Translations under genes and position numbers: made by a program
NCBI RefSeq assembly: GCF_032118995.1
Contig: NC_092660.1
Span: 18,524,501-18,588,500, forward strand
Direction of reading: 5' to 3'
Length of the DNA stretch: 64,000 bases
Source of the DNA: Asterias amurensis
Taxonomy: Eukaryota; Echinodermata; Asteroidea; Forcipulatida; Asteriidae
Notes under the pieces: generated by a model
Database searches by the model: none
Seen by the model: only the letters and a program-made list of their open reading frames with translations
Told to the model about the DNA's origin: nothing
Part shown: positions 1-10,734 of the stretch, piece after piece
Layout: the number at the start of each line of letters is the position of its first letter
Position numbering within the stretch: the first letter of the stretch is position 1

Positions 1-180
1 GTATAGACTGGGCATCAGTGTAAGCTACGACCGTGCCATTAACAAGAAGCTTGTCTGCCCTGCAAATCTAACATAAGGTCGATGGTAAACTTGTCTCAGA
101 TGCCTCCTTAAGATCCTGCTGCTCTTGACGCCCTCTTTCCCCTTTTACACGAAAAGGCTACAACCATTGACATGATCAAG

Positions 181-1250
181 CATAATGCTTGATAGGATGG
201 ATATCCAAAGGCAGATAACAACATATCTCAATCCATGCCAAACACCGCTAATTGCTGTGGACCAACCACTGTCTGTCCATGCCAATTTTGTTCAGTGGCG
301 TTGGCCCGAGACATTGTATTGGGGAAAAGCACTTTTTAGTAACGTTGGTGGTCTCCAAATTGAGATGACTCTATAGATGGAACACAATTGGAGACTTTCT
401 TGAAGGATCTGGTTGGACCGCTGCCTTATGTGAAGCTGGTGTGGGCTCCTCAGGTACAGCAGACTCCTTCCTCTAAGCTGCTCACCTCACTAGAACCAGG
501 CATAGTCACAGTTACAGCCCCAACAGTTGCATATCTGCAGAGAGAGATGTCTGGCAACTGAAGGTGGAGTCTGACAGTGGGATTTCTTTTGAAACGTGGA
601 AGCAGAAGATGATTACGGCAAGCTCTACATTTCAGTACTGGGATATCATCTTGAAATATGAAACACTTTTGCTGATTTTCATCCGTGCTCATGGTATCCG
701 AGATTTTGATCTCTTTGGGGAGGCTTTGAAGGCATTGGTGTCTTGGTTCTTTGTTCTGGATCACACCTACGCTCGCTGGATCCCCATTCACACCCGAGAC
801 ATAAAGGCTCTACCACAAAATATCAAAGAAGATGTCATACAAATGTGGGTTCTTCAAAAGACTCAACACGAGTCCTCTTGCATGCCTCTTGACCATGGTC
901 ATGAACAAAACAACGTTGGTAAAGGGTCTGGTGGCGTGGTAGAACTTACCGAAAACCCAGCTGCCTTCAGAATATGGATGGTTTCAGGTCCACAACAAGC
1001 AAGACTGCTGAAGGAATTTGAGGACCAGTTCATGGACGGAGAAACGTCAACATTTACAAGCAGCATGAACAGGGATGACTATGCAGGAGGTTTTAAGGAA
1101 ACAAGTGAAGAGCCTCACTGAAGCAATCTCAGAAATGGGTAACCCCTTTCATTGAAGATTCTTCAGAACTGCTTGCTTTCGACACTTGAAATTGTGCTAA
1201 TAAAGATGTTGTTTCCACAGTCCCAACAATCGAAGCCCTTGGCATTTCCC
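181..1250 (+). mobile_element. Fossil ORF of a multicopy, element-like protein family
   Basis: Two open stretches (185-376 and 564-1121) belong to one family. The first contains 'NFVQWRWPETLYW' and 'GGLQIEM'. The second contains 'WFFVLDHTYARWIPIH', 'MPLDHGHEQNN' and 'GSGGVVELTENPAAF'. I recall, without being able to search, a large family of uncharacterised proteins in cnidarians, molluscs and echinoderms that share the signatures 'HEQNN' and 'KGSGG..GLTENP.AF..W' and that behave like a multicopy element. Its exact class is unknown to me. The copy is broken by several breaks and lies alone at the window edge. I treat it as an old decayed copy, not a working gene. Confidence 0.5.
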
Positions 1251-1753
1251 AGTACCAGAAGCATGTTAAGGATGTGATTTTAGACCGAAGCACCAGCATT
1301 CATAAGCCCATCAAAAGAAATTCTGTGGCCATTTGGAAGCGTCTGAAATCAAAGCCAAACACAAGTGCTAAGCAGCATCGTTCTGTTTTGCATATTTCGA
1401 ACCAGGATACTGAATTTATTATTATAGTGGCCATCTTGGATTTCTGACAACACATAATTACCTAGGCACATCATCAGTTCATTAATGTTTTTTAAGTGCA
1501 GGATATGTAAACAAAACCACCAAAGTAAATATTTCAAAATGACCTTTGCTTAAATGATAAAAATGTACCGAAATTAGTGCTTAAATATAGGATTTTGCAG
1601 CCATTTTGAAATTATGTAAATTAGGTACCTTCCAAAAATATTTGTTTGTGTCACCCCTTCTAAAATTGATTTCTGGGGCCTATAGAAGGTACCTACCAAA
1701 TTTGGTGCTTTGGGCCAGTCGGTCACGATTCTATCCATAAGCTACCTGACTAT
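1251..1753. other. Intergenic, no gene seen
   Basis: AT-rich sequence downstream of the fossil ORF. No convincing coding region, RNA gene or repeat was recognised. Confidence 0.4.
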
Positions 1754-2155
1754 TAAAGGCACTGGACACTGTGTGCAGAGCTGTTGATAAACATTTTTGA
1801 GAAACCCTTCCCTCTGAAGTATAGTTTTTGAGAAGGTTATTTCTCACTAAAATAAAAGACCTAAAGGCAGTAGACACTGTTGGTCAATACTCAAAAATAA
1901 TTATTAACATAAAACTTTACCTGGTAACAAGTAATGGGTAGAGGTTGATAGTATAAAACATTGTGAGAAACGGCTCCCTCTGAAGTTGCATCTGAAAGCA
2001 ACTTTGTGTGACAAGGGTGTTTTATCTTTTATCATTTTCTCGCAACTTCAACGACCAATTGAGCTAAAAAAATTCACAGTGTTTGTTTTTTTGCATAATG
2101 TTGAGATACACCAAGTGAGAAGACTGGTCTTTGACAATTACCAATAGTGTCCAGG
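1754..2155. repeat. TTAA-type MITE, 'GGCAGTGGACACTATTGG' family, two pieces
   Basis: A truncated copy (about 1754-1860) is followed by a second copy (1861-2155). The family is recognised by terminal repeats related to 'AGGCAGTGGACACTATTGG' and by internal blocks such as 'CCCTCTGAAG', 'CGCAACTTC' and 'GAGATACACCAAG' that recur at more than ten places in this window. Complete copies elsewhere end in TTAA...TTAA, consistent with a Kolobok- or piggyBac-like non-autonomous element. Confidence 0.75.
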
Positions 2156-2316
2156 GGTGGATTTCACAAAGGTAGTCCTAACTTAGGACCAGTCCTAGGC
2201 AATGCTAAGAGATAGGACCAGTCCTAAGTTAGGATGAGTTACTTAGGACTGGTCCTATCTCTTAGCATTGCCTAGGACTAGTCCTAAGTTAGGACTACCT
2301 TTGTGAAATCCACCCC
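2156..2316. repeat. Near-perfect palindromic fold-back MITE
   Basis: About 160 bp in which the left half ('GGGTGGATTTCACAAAGG', 'TCCTAACTTAGGA') is repeated in inverted orientation in the right half, ending in 'CCTTTGTGAAATCCACCCC'. It abuts the right end of the preceding MITE. No ORF. Confidence 0.75.
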
Positions 2317-3054
2317 AGTGTATTTAAGGCCTGAAGCATTTTTCAGGCATCTGAAGAAAGCATGTGTGCAAAAAAGGATTGCCTTGGTGCCCTGTGCTTT
2401 GGTTGTGGTGCCCTTTGCGAAGGTCCAATACAGATTACATTTTCCTCATAGAACTTCCCCTTACCACATGTACCAGAGGAAAATTTATGTGCCCCTTCAA
2501 GGCCAAAGTTGTGTGTTTGCTGCTGTACTTACATGGGAGTCGAGATTTGCTTGATCTAAAACAGATCTCCATACATCTATGCCATCAGAAACACTAAGAA
2601 AAAGGTTCAAAGAAAATCAATTCAAATAAATACTAATTACTTGAAAACTTGAACTTAGAGGACAAACTTGCAGCAAGTCAATAGAAATTAATCTGAAGTC
2701 TTCTGTCTCCTCCAGAAAAAAAAAAAAAAACTATCCCGTTCTGTGCCCTGTGCCACTGATTTAATGTAGTAATCAAGAATGTTTGTCGTTCCATTAACCT
2801 CAGGGATGGGTGGCTTGAGCATGTATGTAGGCATGTATGCTTTGTTTTTGAATGGGCAGGGGCATCACCAAGGCATTTTCTCCTTGATTTAAAAGGGCAC
2901 CCTATGGGGAAATTGTAAATATCTACTGGAGCATTAAATTCAAATGCACACCAGGGTGCACAGAGGCAATCACCTCCGTTCCCTCCATGATTGAAGTATC
3001 ATCAGCCCTGGCCCGGGCACGACTTTTAAAGTTTTTAATTGTATTGAGCAATCA
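2317..3054. other. Intergenic, no gene seen
   Basis: Short ORFs here (for example 2303-2554) show no domain, no codon pattern and no signal peptide. A poly(A) run lies near 2716-2730. Part of 2320-2370 resembles the interior of the TTAA MITE family ('TTTCAGGCATCTGAA'). Confidence 0.4.
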
Positions 3055-3151
3055 GGTCACTGTTTTTGGTTTATTTGTTGGTAGGTTGTCTGTTTATAAG
3101 CCTTGTTTATCAACAGACAACCCACCAACAAATAAACCAAAACCAGTTACC
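3055..3151. repeat. Inverted repeat with about 40-bp arms
   Basis: Left arm 3055-3094 and right arm 3111-3151 are near-perfect reverse complements containing 'TTTGGTTTATTTGTTGG', with a short loop. It is followed by a poly(G) run (about 3171-3188). Likely a small fold-back element. Confidence 0.65.
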
Positions 3152-3426
3152 TAATACAATTTAAAATTAAGGGGGGGGGGGGGGGGGGTGCAACATGCTT
3201 TTCCACCATAATATTAATTAGATTTGTATTGTCAGTAGTGAGTGGTTCTCTGAGTCTGACCATTCTGACAATACAAATCTAGTTTAGTTTATACTTGACA
3301 CTACACTGACAATGACATTGTAACAATTAATATCTGTGTTTACCCGCCAACAGAGGGCGCTGTTTACAGTGTTCATTAAAACATGACTTCTCCACAATAT
3401 TAAGAACCCCAGAAATGACTGACTAT

Positions 3427-3600
3427 GGCCCTTTACGAAACGACGGCTTCGGCTTTGGATTCAGCTCAGGCTAGCTTGGCCCCGCCGGTTGATTTGACAA
3501 TTGCGCATGCTTTGCGTATATGCGCCCAGGGCTTCAGACGAGAGAAAGGAGCCTCAAGCCAAATCCAAAGCCGAAGCCGCACGTAGTTTGAAAAAGGGCC
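3427..3600. repeat. Palindromic MITE with 'GGCCCTTT...AAAGGGCC' ends
   Basis: Left end 'GGCCCTTTACG' with 'GGCTTCGGCTTTGGATTC'; right end 'CAAAGCCGAAGCCG' and 'AAAGGGCC'. The interior contains 'TTGACAATTGCGC'. The same family recurs at 47349-47521 and nested near 16600, 29495 and 60780. No ORF. Confidence 0.7.
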
Positions 3601-3625
3601 TATCTATGAGAACTGACACCGAGTG

Positions 3626-3828
3626 ATAGCCCCATCAATAGTCACAGTGCCAAGCAATACGCTGGACTCCCTCCGCTAGCTTCTTGGCCCTATGCCCATG
3701 TAGTTTCAGGGCGTTATTTTTTTTTTTTTTTTAGAAACCATTAATTTCATGCCGAGATTTTGTCCCCAGTTGTCACTTAGCTCAATAAGCGGAGGGAGTC
3801 CAGCGTATTGGTACTATTGATGGGACTA
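3626..3828. repeat. Short inverted-repeat element
   Basis: Terminal inverted repeats around 'TAGCCCCATCAATAGT' (left) and 'ACTATTGATGGGACTA' (right), with inner arms 'ATACGCTGGACTCCCTCCGC' and its reverse complement. A poly(T) run sits in the middle. Non-coding MITE. Confidence 0.65.
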
Positions 3829-3853
3829 TGTTAAATATATATATATATATTAA

Positions 3854-4204
3854 AGGAACACGTTGCCTTGGGTCGGACGAGTTGGTCTATAAAAAGCGTT
3901 TATAACCGTTTGTTATAAATTGCATATTGTTGGAAAGATGTTTGAAAAGTAGAATACAATGATCCACACAAATTTGCCTCGAAATTGCACGGTTTTTCCT
4001 TTACCTCGTCGACGAACACGGTCGGTGGCCGACCGTGTTAGTTCGCAAAGTAAAATGAAAACCACGCAATTTCGAGGCAAATTTGTGTGGATCATTGTAT
4101 TCTACTTTTCAAACATCTTTTCAACAATAATAATGCATTTCATAACAAACGGTTACAAACGCTTTTCAAAGACCAACTCGACCGATCCAAGGCAACGTGT
4201 TCCT
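3854..4204. repeat. TTAA MITE, 'AGGAACACGTTGCCTTGG' family
   Basis: A 351-bp near palindrome flanked by TTAA (3850-3853 and 4205-4208). The terminal repeat begins AGGAACACGTTGCCTTGG. Open frames on both strands (3913-4095 minus and 3959-4213 plus) are mirror images caused by the palindrome, not genes. A sister insertion at 30574 has an empty site in the paralogous units, which proves the TTAA target. Confidence 0.85.
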
Positions 4205-4208
4205 TTAA

Positions 4209-5105
4209 TATGAGTGACACTGACTGACACAGGCTTAGTGTGTGTCACCCTGTGTGACACTGCTGACACTATCACTTTATCAGTTGCAGTGACACTCACT
4301 GATACTGACTGCTGACAAGACGACCAGACAGGATAAAAACAAAAAGGTTAGGCAATAATAACTTAAAAATAAAATAATGTTAACGTTTATATTTGTGTTG
4401 TTATTACTTGATACTTACTGAATAATCCAGCAATCCCTAATACATGATGTGTAACAGAGAAACCGACAACTACCAGAATCCACAGTGGTGAAAATCTGGC
4501 CTACTTCACCTTCCTCCGCCAAAGCTTTCGCAGACGACATGTTTTGGAACATGAAATTCACATTATACTGCGCCCTCTATTGGTTACAGATTTAATGGGG
4601 AAACCTTGTGGACGCTTGGTGGCAGCAGACTTATCAGAGCACAATGTGCTTACCAGAATAAGGTTGTGACGTCGACAGGTAGGGCATATCCGTTAATTTC
4701 TGCAAAGCTGAAAATTTTTAAACTTCATTTTCTTTGAAACTTGGCCCAGGCATGTGTGCACCACAGAAAATGCTAATTTAAAATACATGCAACATGATGT
4801 TCAAGTCACAACCTCAAACATTTTCATACCTCCATGCTCAAACAAATCAAACCCATTTTCAATTACGTAACTTCAGATTTCCAGTAAAGGACTGTTAGAT
4901 TATTATTAATGGTTTATTAAAAAAAAACATCTGCTTGCCGCAGTCCAAAGACTGAATTAAAATACAGACTTACATTTTTTTATATTAACAAATAATTATA
5001 AAAGCGAAAGACAAAAGAGACGATTAGATAAAACATAGACAATAAATTTTAAATTAACTAACAAACCCAACTGAGATCAACAAAAAACCTCAACAAACAA
5101 ACACC
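4209..5105. other. Intergenic, no gene seen
   Basis: Starts with short 'TGACACTG' direct repeats (about 4210-4310). The rest is AT-rich and shows no supported gene or RNA. Confidence 0.4.
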
Positions 5106-5172
5106 CCAACAAACAAACAAACAAACAAACAAACAAACAAACAAACAAACAAACAAACAAACAAACAAACAA
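5106..5172. repeat. (AAAC)n microsatellite
   Basis: About sixteen tandem copies of the tetramer AAAC/CAAA. Confidence 0.95.
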
Positions 5173-5279
5173 TTACTACTGTAAACAGCAACGGACTGAT
5201 ATTAAAATGTACGTCACACCATGGTCACGCACAGCCGGGTAGGGTTATAAGGGGGCTGCCGAGAAACATAAGAAGTATG

Positions 5280-5872
5280 TCAAAGTTCCATCTTGGTTCC
5301 ACAAGTTTTCTTTATGATGACCGTGTTCAGCGAGGCGCCCTTCATAATGATGGAACCATCGGGGGCGAACTTCCAGTTATCAGGGGGCGGTGTGTCTTTT
5401 GTCCAAAACCTCGGGGTGCCAAATGGTTCCAGTGCATTAGCTCCAACTGCTCGGACCGTAAAGTCGGGGCATTCAACAAATCCTATACTTTTGTAAAAAG
5501 AGATGACATCCTTGAAAACCCACCCAAAGATCTGTTGACACTCCAAGGTTTCAAACGCATATTTGTCGGCAAAATTCAGCATTTGTTTGTACAATCCCTC
5601 CATTTGTCTGGATTTGTCTAAACAAGCTGCCTCAAGATACACGCTTTTCGGTTGAATCGGGAACTTTACCGGAACAATCCGAAAATGTCCGAATCTGGCC
5701 GGTTCTCTCCATGGTCAATGAGAACTAACGAACACGGGAACCCAGTGCAGTTCTCGTTCTCCAAATGCTGCAGACGCTCAACCCTGGAACAGGGCCAGAC
5801 GCTCTTCAAAAGCTTCGAGCACGAGACGATTAGGTCCGGTCGAGTGTGAAGACAGCGAATGGATAACGACAT
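5280..5872 (-). pseudogene. NAA80-like: NAA80-like GNAT acetyltransferase, frameshifted copy
   Basis: Reading on the minus strand, the start at 5872 gives an N-terminus almost identical to the array genes ('MSLSIRCLHTRPDLIVSC'). The frame is lost near codon 62-66 and resumes in another frame from about 5642 to the stop at 5280, giving the normal C-terminus ('KKTCGTKMEL'). One frameshift therefore separates two otherwise good halves. It is inverted relative to all other copies. The acetyl-CoA loop is degenerate as in the array (Q-M-E-G-L-Y), but the helix motif reads 'SFYKSIGF', keeping the 'FY' that the array lost. It therefore looks like an intermediate between the canonical 7454 gene and the array. 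It could still yield a truncated protein; most likely it is a pseudogene. Confidence 0.85.
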
Positions 5873-5995
5873 GATGGCTCAAAAAAGTAAATCTTGTCCA
5901 AAGCAGCAGAGAAGTATGGCTAATATTATTCCCTCGGGGTTGTCGCCACTAAACTTGAAAACGACCATATACAGCTCCACACAGAAAAGGTCAAA
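5873..5995 (-). promoter_or_regulatory. Single diverged copy of the GNAT promoter repeat
   Basis: On the minus strand this reads the same order of blocks as upstream of the array genes: 'TGTGTGGAGCTGTAT', 'GTGGCGACAACCCCGAGGGA', 'ACTTCTCTGCTGCTTTGGA', then the start codon. Only one unit is present, so the multi-unit arrays elsewhere are probably a later expansion. Confidence 0.7.
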
Positions 5996-6045
5996 ATGCT
6001 TATTGTAGGAAGATAATCGTCCATACAATAGGCATTTTGACCTTG
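5988..6045. repeat. Hairpin-forming inverted repeat
   Basis: 'AGGTCAAAATGC' and 'GCATTTTGACCT' form the arms, extended by TATTGTA/TACAATA, just upstream of the broken GNAT promoter. Confidence 0.6.
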
Positions 6046-6894
6046 GAGCTGTATTTATGTATTGTCGTTTTATATTATCGCTCTGTGAATAATTGATTGT
6101 AGCTCGTCTCCAACCAAGGCCGATAGTCTAACAAAAATTGTCTTACAAACTCTCGCCCCCTAATAATAATACAATAAAATAAGTGTAAAAGTTTACAACT
6201 CGCCTCAGTCCAAAAGAACAAACTATCGCCCCTGCCGTGTCCGTGAAGCTTCAATAGCGCCCCCAGCGACGGCTGGGATACAGGACGCCGTGTTGAGAAG
6301 ATTGTTTAAAATTTAAAACCTTAATTTTGTTTAACAAAATTATTTTAATATTGTATGCTTTTGGATTGTGGTGATGGGTTGGTCCTTTTACTATTAAATT
6401 ACTTGTTTTTTATATTACGGTAGGCCCTCTCTTCCCCCCCTTTTTTTACAACTCTTCTACAACTAGTGCAGATGACTCTCACGAAAGCTAAAAGCAATTA
6501 ATTTTTTTTTGCGAAAGACTCTAAACTTTAGTTGAAACGTTTGGCCACAAACTGAAAATTTTGCTCAAACTTATGGAGCGATTTTTTTGGCGGTGGCGAC
6601 ACTGTCAGGGGAGACTTCGTGGGGGCGACTTTGAGAAGGGGCGGCTTTGTAAGTGAGGGGCGACTTTGTAGTGTGCAACTTCGTTGTGGGCGACTTTGCT
6701 GAAGTGTGTACATGCAGCACTGAGTGTTCACTTTGATAAAGTAACGTTTCTGCCAACGGGTCCTCAAACTGATAAGGTTAGGGCAACCCTCGAGAACGAC
6801 AACTTGTTCAATGCCCATTCGCTGAACTATCAGCATTTGGTCTCTCTAGTATAACTAAGAAAGGGCTTGCAAAACAACGCGTCCTTCCCTTTAT
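6046..6894. other. Intergenic, no gene seen
   Basis: AT-rich DNA with short homopolymers. 6590-6710 has imperfect tandem 'GGGGCGACTTTG' motifs that create minus-strand ORFs (6528-6836, 6571-6756). These are low-complexity and not supported as genes. Confidence 0.4.
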
Positions 6895-7245
6895 TTAGAC
6901 ACTATTGGTATTATGGTCAAAGACCAGCCTTCTCACTTGGTGTATCTCAACATAATAATGCATAAAAATAAACCTGTGGAAATTTGAGCTCAATTGGTCG
7001 TCGAGGTTGCGAGATAATAATGATTATAAAAACATCCCTTGTCACACGCAGTTGTGTGCTTTCGGATGCTTGATTTCGAGACTTCAAAATCTACTTCGTG
7101 GAAAATCACTTCTTTTTCGAAAACTTTGTTACTTCAGAGGGATCCGTTTCTCACAATGTTCTATACTATCAACAGCTTGTTACAAAGTAAGTTTTGATGT
7201 TAACAATTAGTTTGAGTAATATTACCAATAGTGTCCACTGCTTTT
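6895..7245. repeat. TTAA-type MITE, 'GGCAGTGGACACTATTGG' family
   Basis: Left end 'ACACTATTGGTATTATGGTC'; right end 'ATTACCAATAGTGTCCACTG'. It contains the usual 'CCTCGAC/GTCGAGGTTGCGAGATAA' and 'CAGAGGGATCCGTTTCTCAC' interior. It lies about 210 bp upstream of the canonical GNAT gene and may have replaced part of its original upstream region. Confidence 0.8.
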
Positions 7246-7453
7246 AAATCTCTTTTCATTATACATTTTGTTATTCAATCTTATACTTCAACAAATGCGC
7301 GCGAAAATTCGTCCAATCACTGTACAGTTCACACCAAGTTCAGGCTAGTTGCCTTTGGATGTATAATGTTTGTACCTTCCATGATTCAGCGCACCCGGCG
7401 GAGTTTTTTTGTCCAGTACACAGAGCGTACGGTTTGAGTTCGTTACAATAATC

Positions 7454-8035
7454 ATGTCAGAACTAAGTTGTCTACATTCTCGACCGGACTTAATCGCCTC
7501 GTGCTCGAGCCTTCTGAGAAGTGTCTGGCCCTGTACTAAGACTGAACGACTGCAGCTTCTGGAGACAGAGAACTGCACTGGGTTCCCGTGTTCGTTGGTT
7601 CTCATTGACCAGAAAGAGAACAAACCCGGTTCTGTTATAGGACATATTCGAGTTCTCCAATGCCCCGAGCCACCAGAGAGCGTCTACTTCGAAGCACTGT
7701 GCATTGATCAATCTCGAGTCGGTACGGGTCTGGGTGTTAAAGTCATGAAACACGCCGAAGAATACGCAGTTTCTACCCTCGGATTAAAGCAAGCTTTCTT
7801 GTGGACAGACATCAGTATGAAAGGCTTTTACAGCAAGCTGTCGTACCAGGAATTTACGAAATTCGGCATCACAACAGTCGGTGGAAATCTACTCGGTCAG
7901 TTCAGCGTAGCGTCCAACTGGCAAGGAAACGTCCCACAGTCTGGTTGGGAGTCCGAATACGAAGACGGTCACTTCGCTACTGAAGACGATTTGAGGGAAA
8001 AAATAATCATGAGGAAATACTTGACGAAGCTGTAA
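7454..8035 (+). CDS. NAA80-like: NAA80-like N-acetyltransferase with canonical acetyl-CoA loop
   Basis: Intronless 193-aa GNAT protein. The N-terminus ('CLHSRPDLIASCSSLLRSVWP') matches what I know of NAA80/NAT6, the enzyme that acetylates the processed N-terminus of actin ('LHRRPELLEACA...WPRS'). Strands 2-4 follow: 'FPCSLVLID', 'SVIGHIRV', 'SVYFEALCID'. The pyrophosphate loop is V-G-T-G-L-G (residues 89-94), with its two structural glycines. Helix 4 reads 'GFYSKLSY' (124-131), with the Tyr that acts as general acid in many GNATs. I chose Met at 7454 over the upstream Met (7409) because it aligns with the start of all array copies. It lacks the long proline-rich insert of vertebrate NAA80, so the substrate is uncertain. 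It is the only copy here that looks fully catalytic. Confidence 0.85.
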   Translation: MSELSCLHSRPDLIASCSSLLRSVWPCTKTERLQLLETENCTGFPCSLVLIDQKENKPGSVIGHIRVLQCPEPPESVYFEALCIDQSRVGTGLGVKVMKHAEEYAVSTLGLKQAFLWTDISMKGFYSKLSYQEFTKFGITTVGGNLLGQFSVASNWQGNVPQSGWESEYEDGHFATEDDLREKIIMRKYLTKL

Positions 8036-8632
8036 CTACTGACCAATCATGGGCTAAGTTCGGGCGGTGTGTTCTTGGCCCGAGTACGCTGTTCGCATGC
8101 CCAAACGATGATAACACGACCCGAGATCAATGCACTCAGAACAAGACCACACACCACCTTTCAGTAGGGATCAGTCTAGAAGTTAGAACAAAACTGTACA
8201 AAATGGCCGCGCTAAATCATCATCGTTCGGGTGGAAGGATACATTAACAGTGATCTGTGTTCTTGTGCATCCAAGAACACATGCACCGCCCTAACTCTAT
8301 CTGGGAATCGGCTGCTTGACGTTGCATTATTCACTGTAGGGGCAGACACGGACATGATTTGACCAACATCCATTACTACAACAGCCCCGAACAGACTATT
8401 CAAATATCTGTGTTACTGGAAGACCGTAGTTATTATAAAAATGTGAAAGGTCATTTAAATTTATTAAGGGCACACACTGGCATTTTTTCCCCAACACCAT
8501 CGGAGCCGTTGAATACGCACCATTGCTTCTAATTTGAACAGCAGCCATCAACAACCCCACACAGACTGTTCAAATGCCTGTGTTTGGTGGAAAGCTACAT
8601 AGTTATTATAAAATTAATATCATTATTGATGA
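8036..8632. other. Intergenic, with a diverged direct repeat
   Basis: No gene seen. 8380-8446 and 8548-8616 are diverged direct repeats sharing 'ACAGACT.TTCAAAT' and 'TAGTTATTATAAAA'. The palindromic-looking 'GTGTTCTTG...CCAAGAACAC' lies near 8260-8280. Confidence 0.4.
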
Positions 8633-8759
8633 ACCATGACGTTTTAAAAAGTTGTTGGTCATTCGGTTCCAGGTTGGTTTACTATTGTCTATCTGTTCGG
8701 TGTAAGTTTCAAATAGGAACGCGTTCCTTAAAGTTTTCTTATTACTCTTCTTACATCCC

Positions 8760-9537
8760 TTTTTAAAGACACTTGACACTTTTGGGGTAATTGTCAAAGA
8801 CCAGTCTTTTCACTTGGTGTATCTCATTATATGCACAAAATAACAAACCTGTAAACATTTGAATTCAATTGGACGTAGAAGTTGCTAGATAAAAGGAAAA
8901 AAACACCATTGTCACACGAAGTTGTGTGCTTTCAGATGCTTGATTTCGGGACCTCAAAATCTAATTCTGAGGTCTCGAAATGAAATTCAAATATTTTAGT
9001 GGAAAGTTACTTCTTTCTCGAAAACTTATTCAGAGGGAGCCATTTCTCATATTGTGTTATACTAACAAAAGCTCTCCATTGCTTGTTACCAAGTAAGTTT
9101 TTATGCTAACAAATTTTGAGTAATTAATTACCAATAGTGTCCACTGCCTTTAAAGCCAGTGGACACTATTGGTAATTGTCAAAGAGTAGTCTTCACAGTT
9201 GGTGTATCTCAACATATCCATAAAACAACAAACCTGTGAAAATTTAAGCTCAATCGGTCGTCAAAGTTGCGAGATAATAATGAAAGAAAAAAACACCCTT
9301 GTCACATGAAGTTGTGTGCTCTCTGATGCTTGATTTCGAGACCTCACATTCTATAAACTTGAGGTCTCGAAATCAAATTCGATGAAAATTACTACTTTCT
9401 CGAAAACTACGACACTTCAGAGGGAGCTGCTTCTCACATTGTTTTATACCATCACCCTCTCCCCGTTACTCGTAATCAATAAAGGTTTCATGATGATAAT
9501 TATTTTGAGTAATTACCAAGTGTCCAGTGCCTTTAAA
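8760..9537. repeat. Two adjacent TTAA-type MITEs
   Basis: Copies at about 8760-9153 and 9155-9537, joined end to end ('GTGTCCACTGCCTTTAAAG' then 'CCAGTGGACACTATTGG'). Each carries an internal inverted repeat around 'GAGGTCTCGAAAT'. The same tandem pair occurs at 20790-21560 and 51118-51895 in units B and D. Confidence 0.85.
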
Positions 9538-9577
9538 CAGGCTACGTGCAGCTACGCTATACGGTCCGCTTCACTTC

Positions 9578-9610
9578 AATTCAATTCAATTCAATTCAAT
9601 TCAATTCAAG
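9578..9610. repeat. (AATTC)n microsatellite
   Basis: About seven pentamers here, against about eight or nine at 21604-21643 and about sixteen, interrupted, at 51930-52013 in the paralogous units. The locus is therefore length-variable. Confidence 0.9.
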
Positions 9611-9719
9611 TTAACATTTATTTCATTCTCACTTGGGTAGCTTTGACCCGCTTCATTTCGCACCACTTCTCAAACCCCTTTTCCAGTCGATTTTTTCTTG
9701 ACTTTGCAGTCTTGATGTA

Positions 9720-10378
9720 GAAGAGTGAAACTTTCACTGTGGTGTCAGTTTTACTCTTTTGAAAGTCTTTCGAGAGTGAAAGTCAATCTGTGTCACTCTT
9801 TTTGAGTGAAATTTGGACTCTAAAATAATAGAGTTGAAAGTACCCGTCTTTCACTCTAAAAAGAGAAGCTGCCACAACATGGCTCTTTGCAAGAGTGGTA
9901 CGGTGGAAAAAACGAGTGATTTTCCACTCGTTTGACAAATATTTCCCATTTAAAAGCACTACGACATTAGCAATTTCGTAGTGCCGAATAAAAATTGCTG
10001 CCTGGCACACTTTCAATCTGAAAAAAAAATCCCCCCCCCCCGTTTTAAAAAATCCTGGATCCGCCCCTGGCATGGCATAACCTCCAGTGATGCCGGGCTG
10101 AAAACTTAAATTATAGTGTGACGTAAGATATAAAAACCCAGCTAACCGTATCACTCTAAATGGGAGAGATTTAAAGTTAATCAAAAAGATTGTTATTTAA
10201 TTTAAAAATAAATCCTAAGCATTTAAAAAATTATATCTGAAAGCTTTAGTTTTAAATCTTAAAATGGATTAGTCCCTGACTATAATCCTTTTAAATCTCT
10301 CCCATTTAGAGTTCGTATTCACTTATTGGTCGTTGTATTTCATGATAGATTGTTTTCTCCAGAGCTAGACATGTACCT
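9720..10378. other. Repeat-rich intergenic DNA
   Basis: Multiple copies of 'GTGAAA', 'TTTCACTC' and 'GAGTGAAA' in both orientations (9726-9880) suggest a degenerate inverted-repeat element. A minus-strand ORF (9783-10184) crosses a poly(C) tract and is not supported. Copies lie at 21752 and 52122. Confidence 0.5.
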
Positions 10379-10734
10379 ATACACTCTAAAAACTAAAGAG
10401 TTGAATCCAACACTTGCATGAGTTCGGTGAGTGACTAAACTTTGAAAGTGTTGGATCCAGCGTTGTGTTTGTTAAAAACTAGCAATTTAAATTGTTGATC
10501 CAACGCAAAAAGGGTTAATTCGACAATTTAAGTGTTATTTCAACATTTCTAAAACAAAATCCTTTGAATTGTTGGATCAGCTTTTTAAAAGTTAAACTGG
10601 CACTTAAATTGTTGACCGAATACCTTAAAATGCTAGATTTAACATATAAAATGCTGGATACAACACTTTCAAAGTGTAGTCACTCACCGAACTCATGCAA
10701 GTGTTGGATTCAACTCTTTAGTTTTTAGAGTGTA
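10379..10734. repeat. TA-flanked terminal-inverted-repeat element
   Basis: Terminal repeats of about 70 bp starting 'ACACTCTAAAAACTAAAGAG' and mirrored at the right end ('CTCTTTAGTTTTTAGAGTGT'), with TA at both outer edges. This suits a Tc1/mariner-like MITE. Orthologous copies are at 22446-22801 and 52814-53169. Confidence 0.75.

Noticed and set aside
3913-4213. Overlapping plus and minus ORFs with the same N-terminus
   Set aside because: Both strands read alike because the DNA is a MITE palindrome.
7409-7453. N-terminal extension of the 7454 GNAT from an upstream Met
   Set aside because: The 15 extra residues have no counterpart in the other copies, which begin at the position of the second Met.
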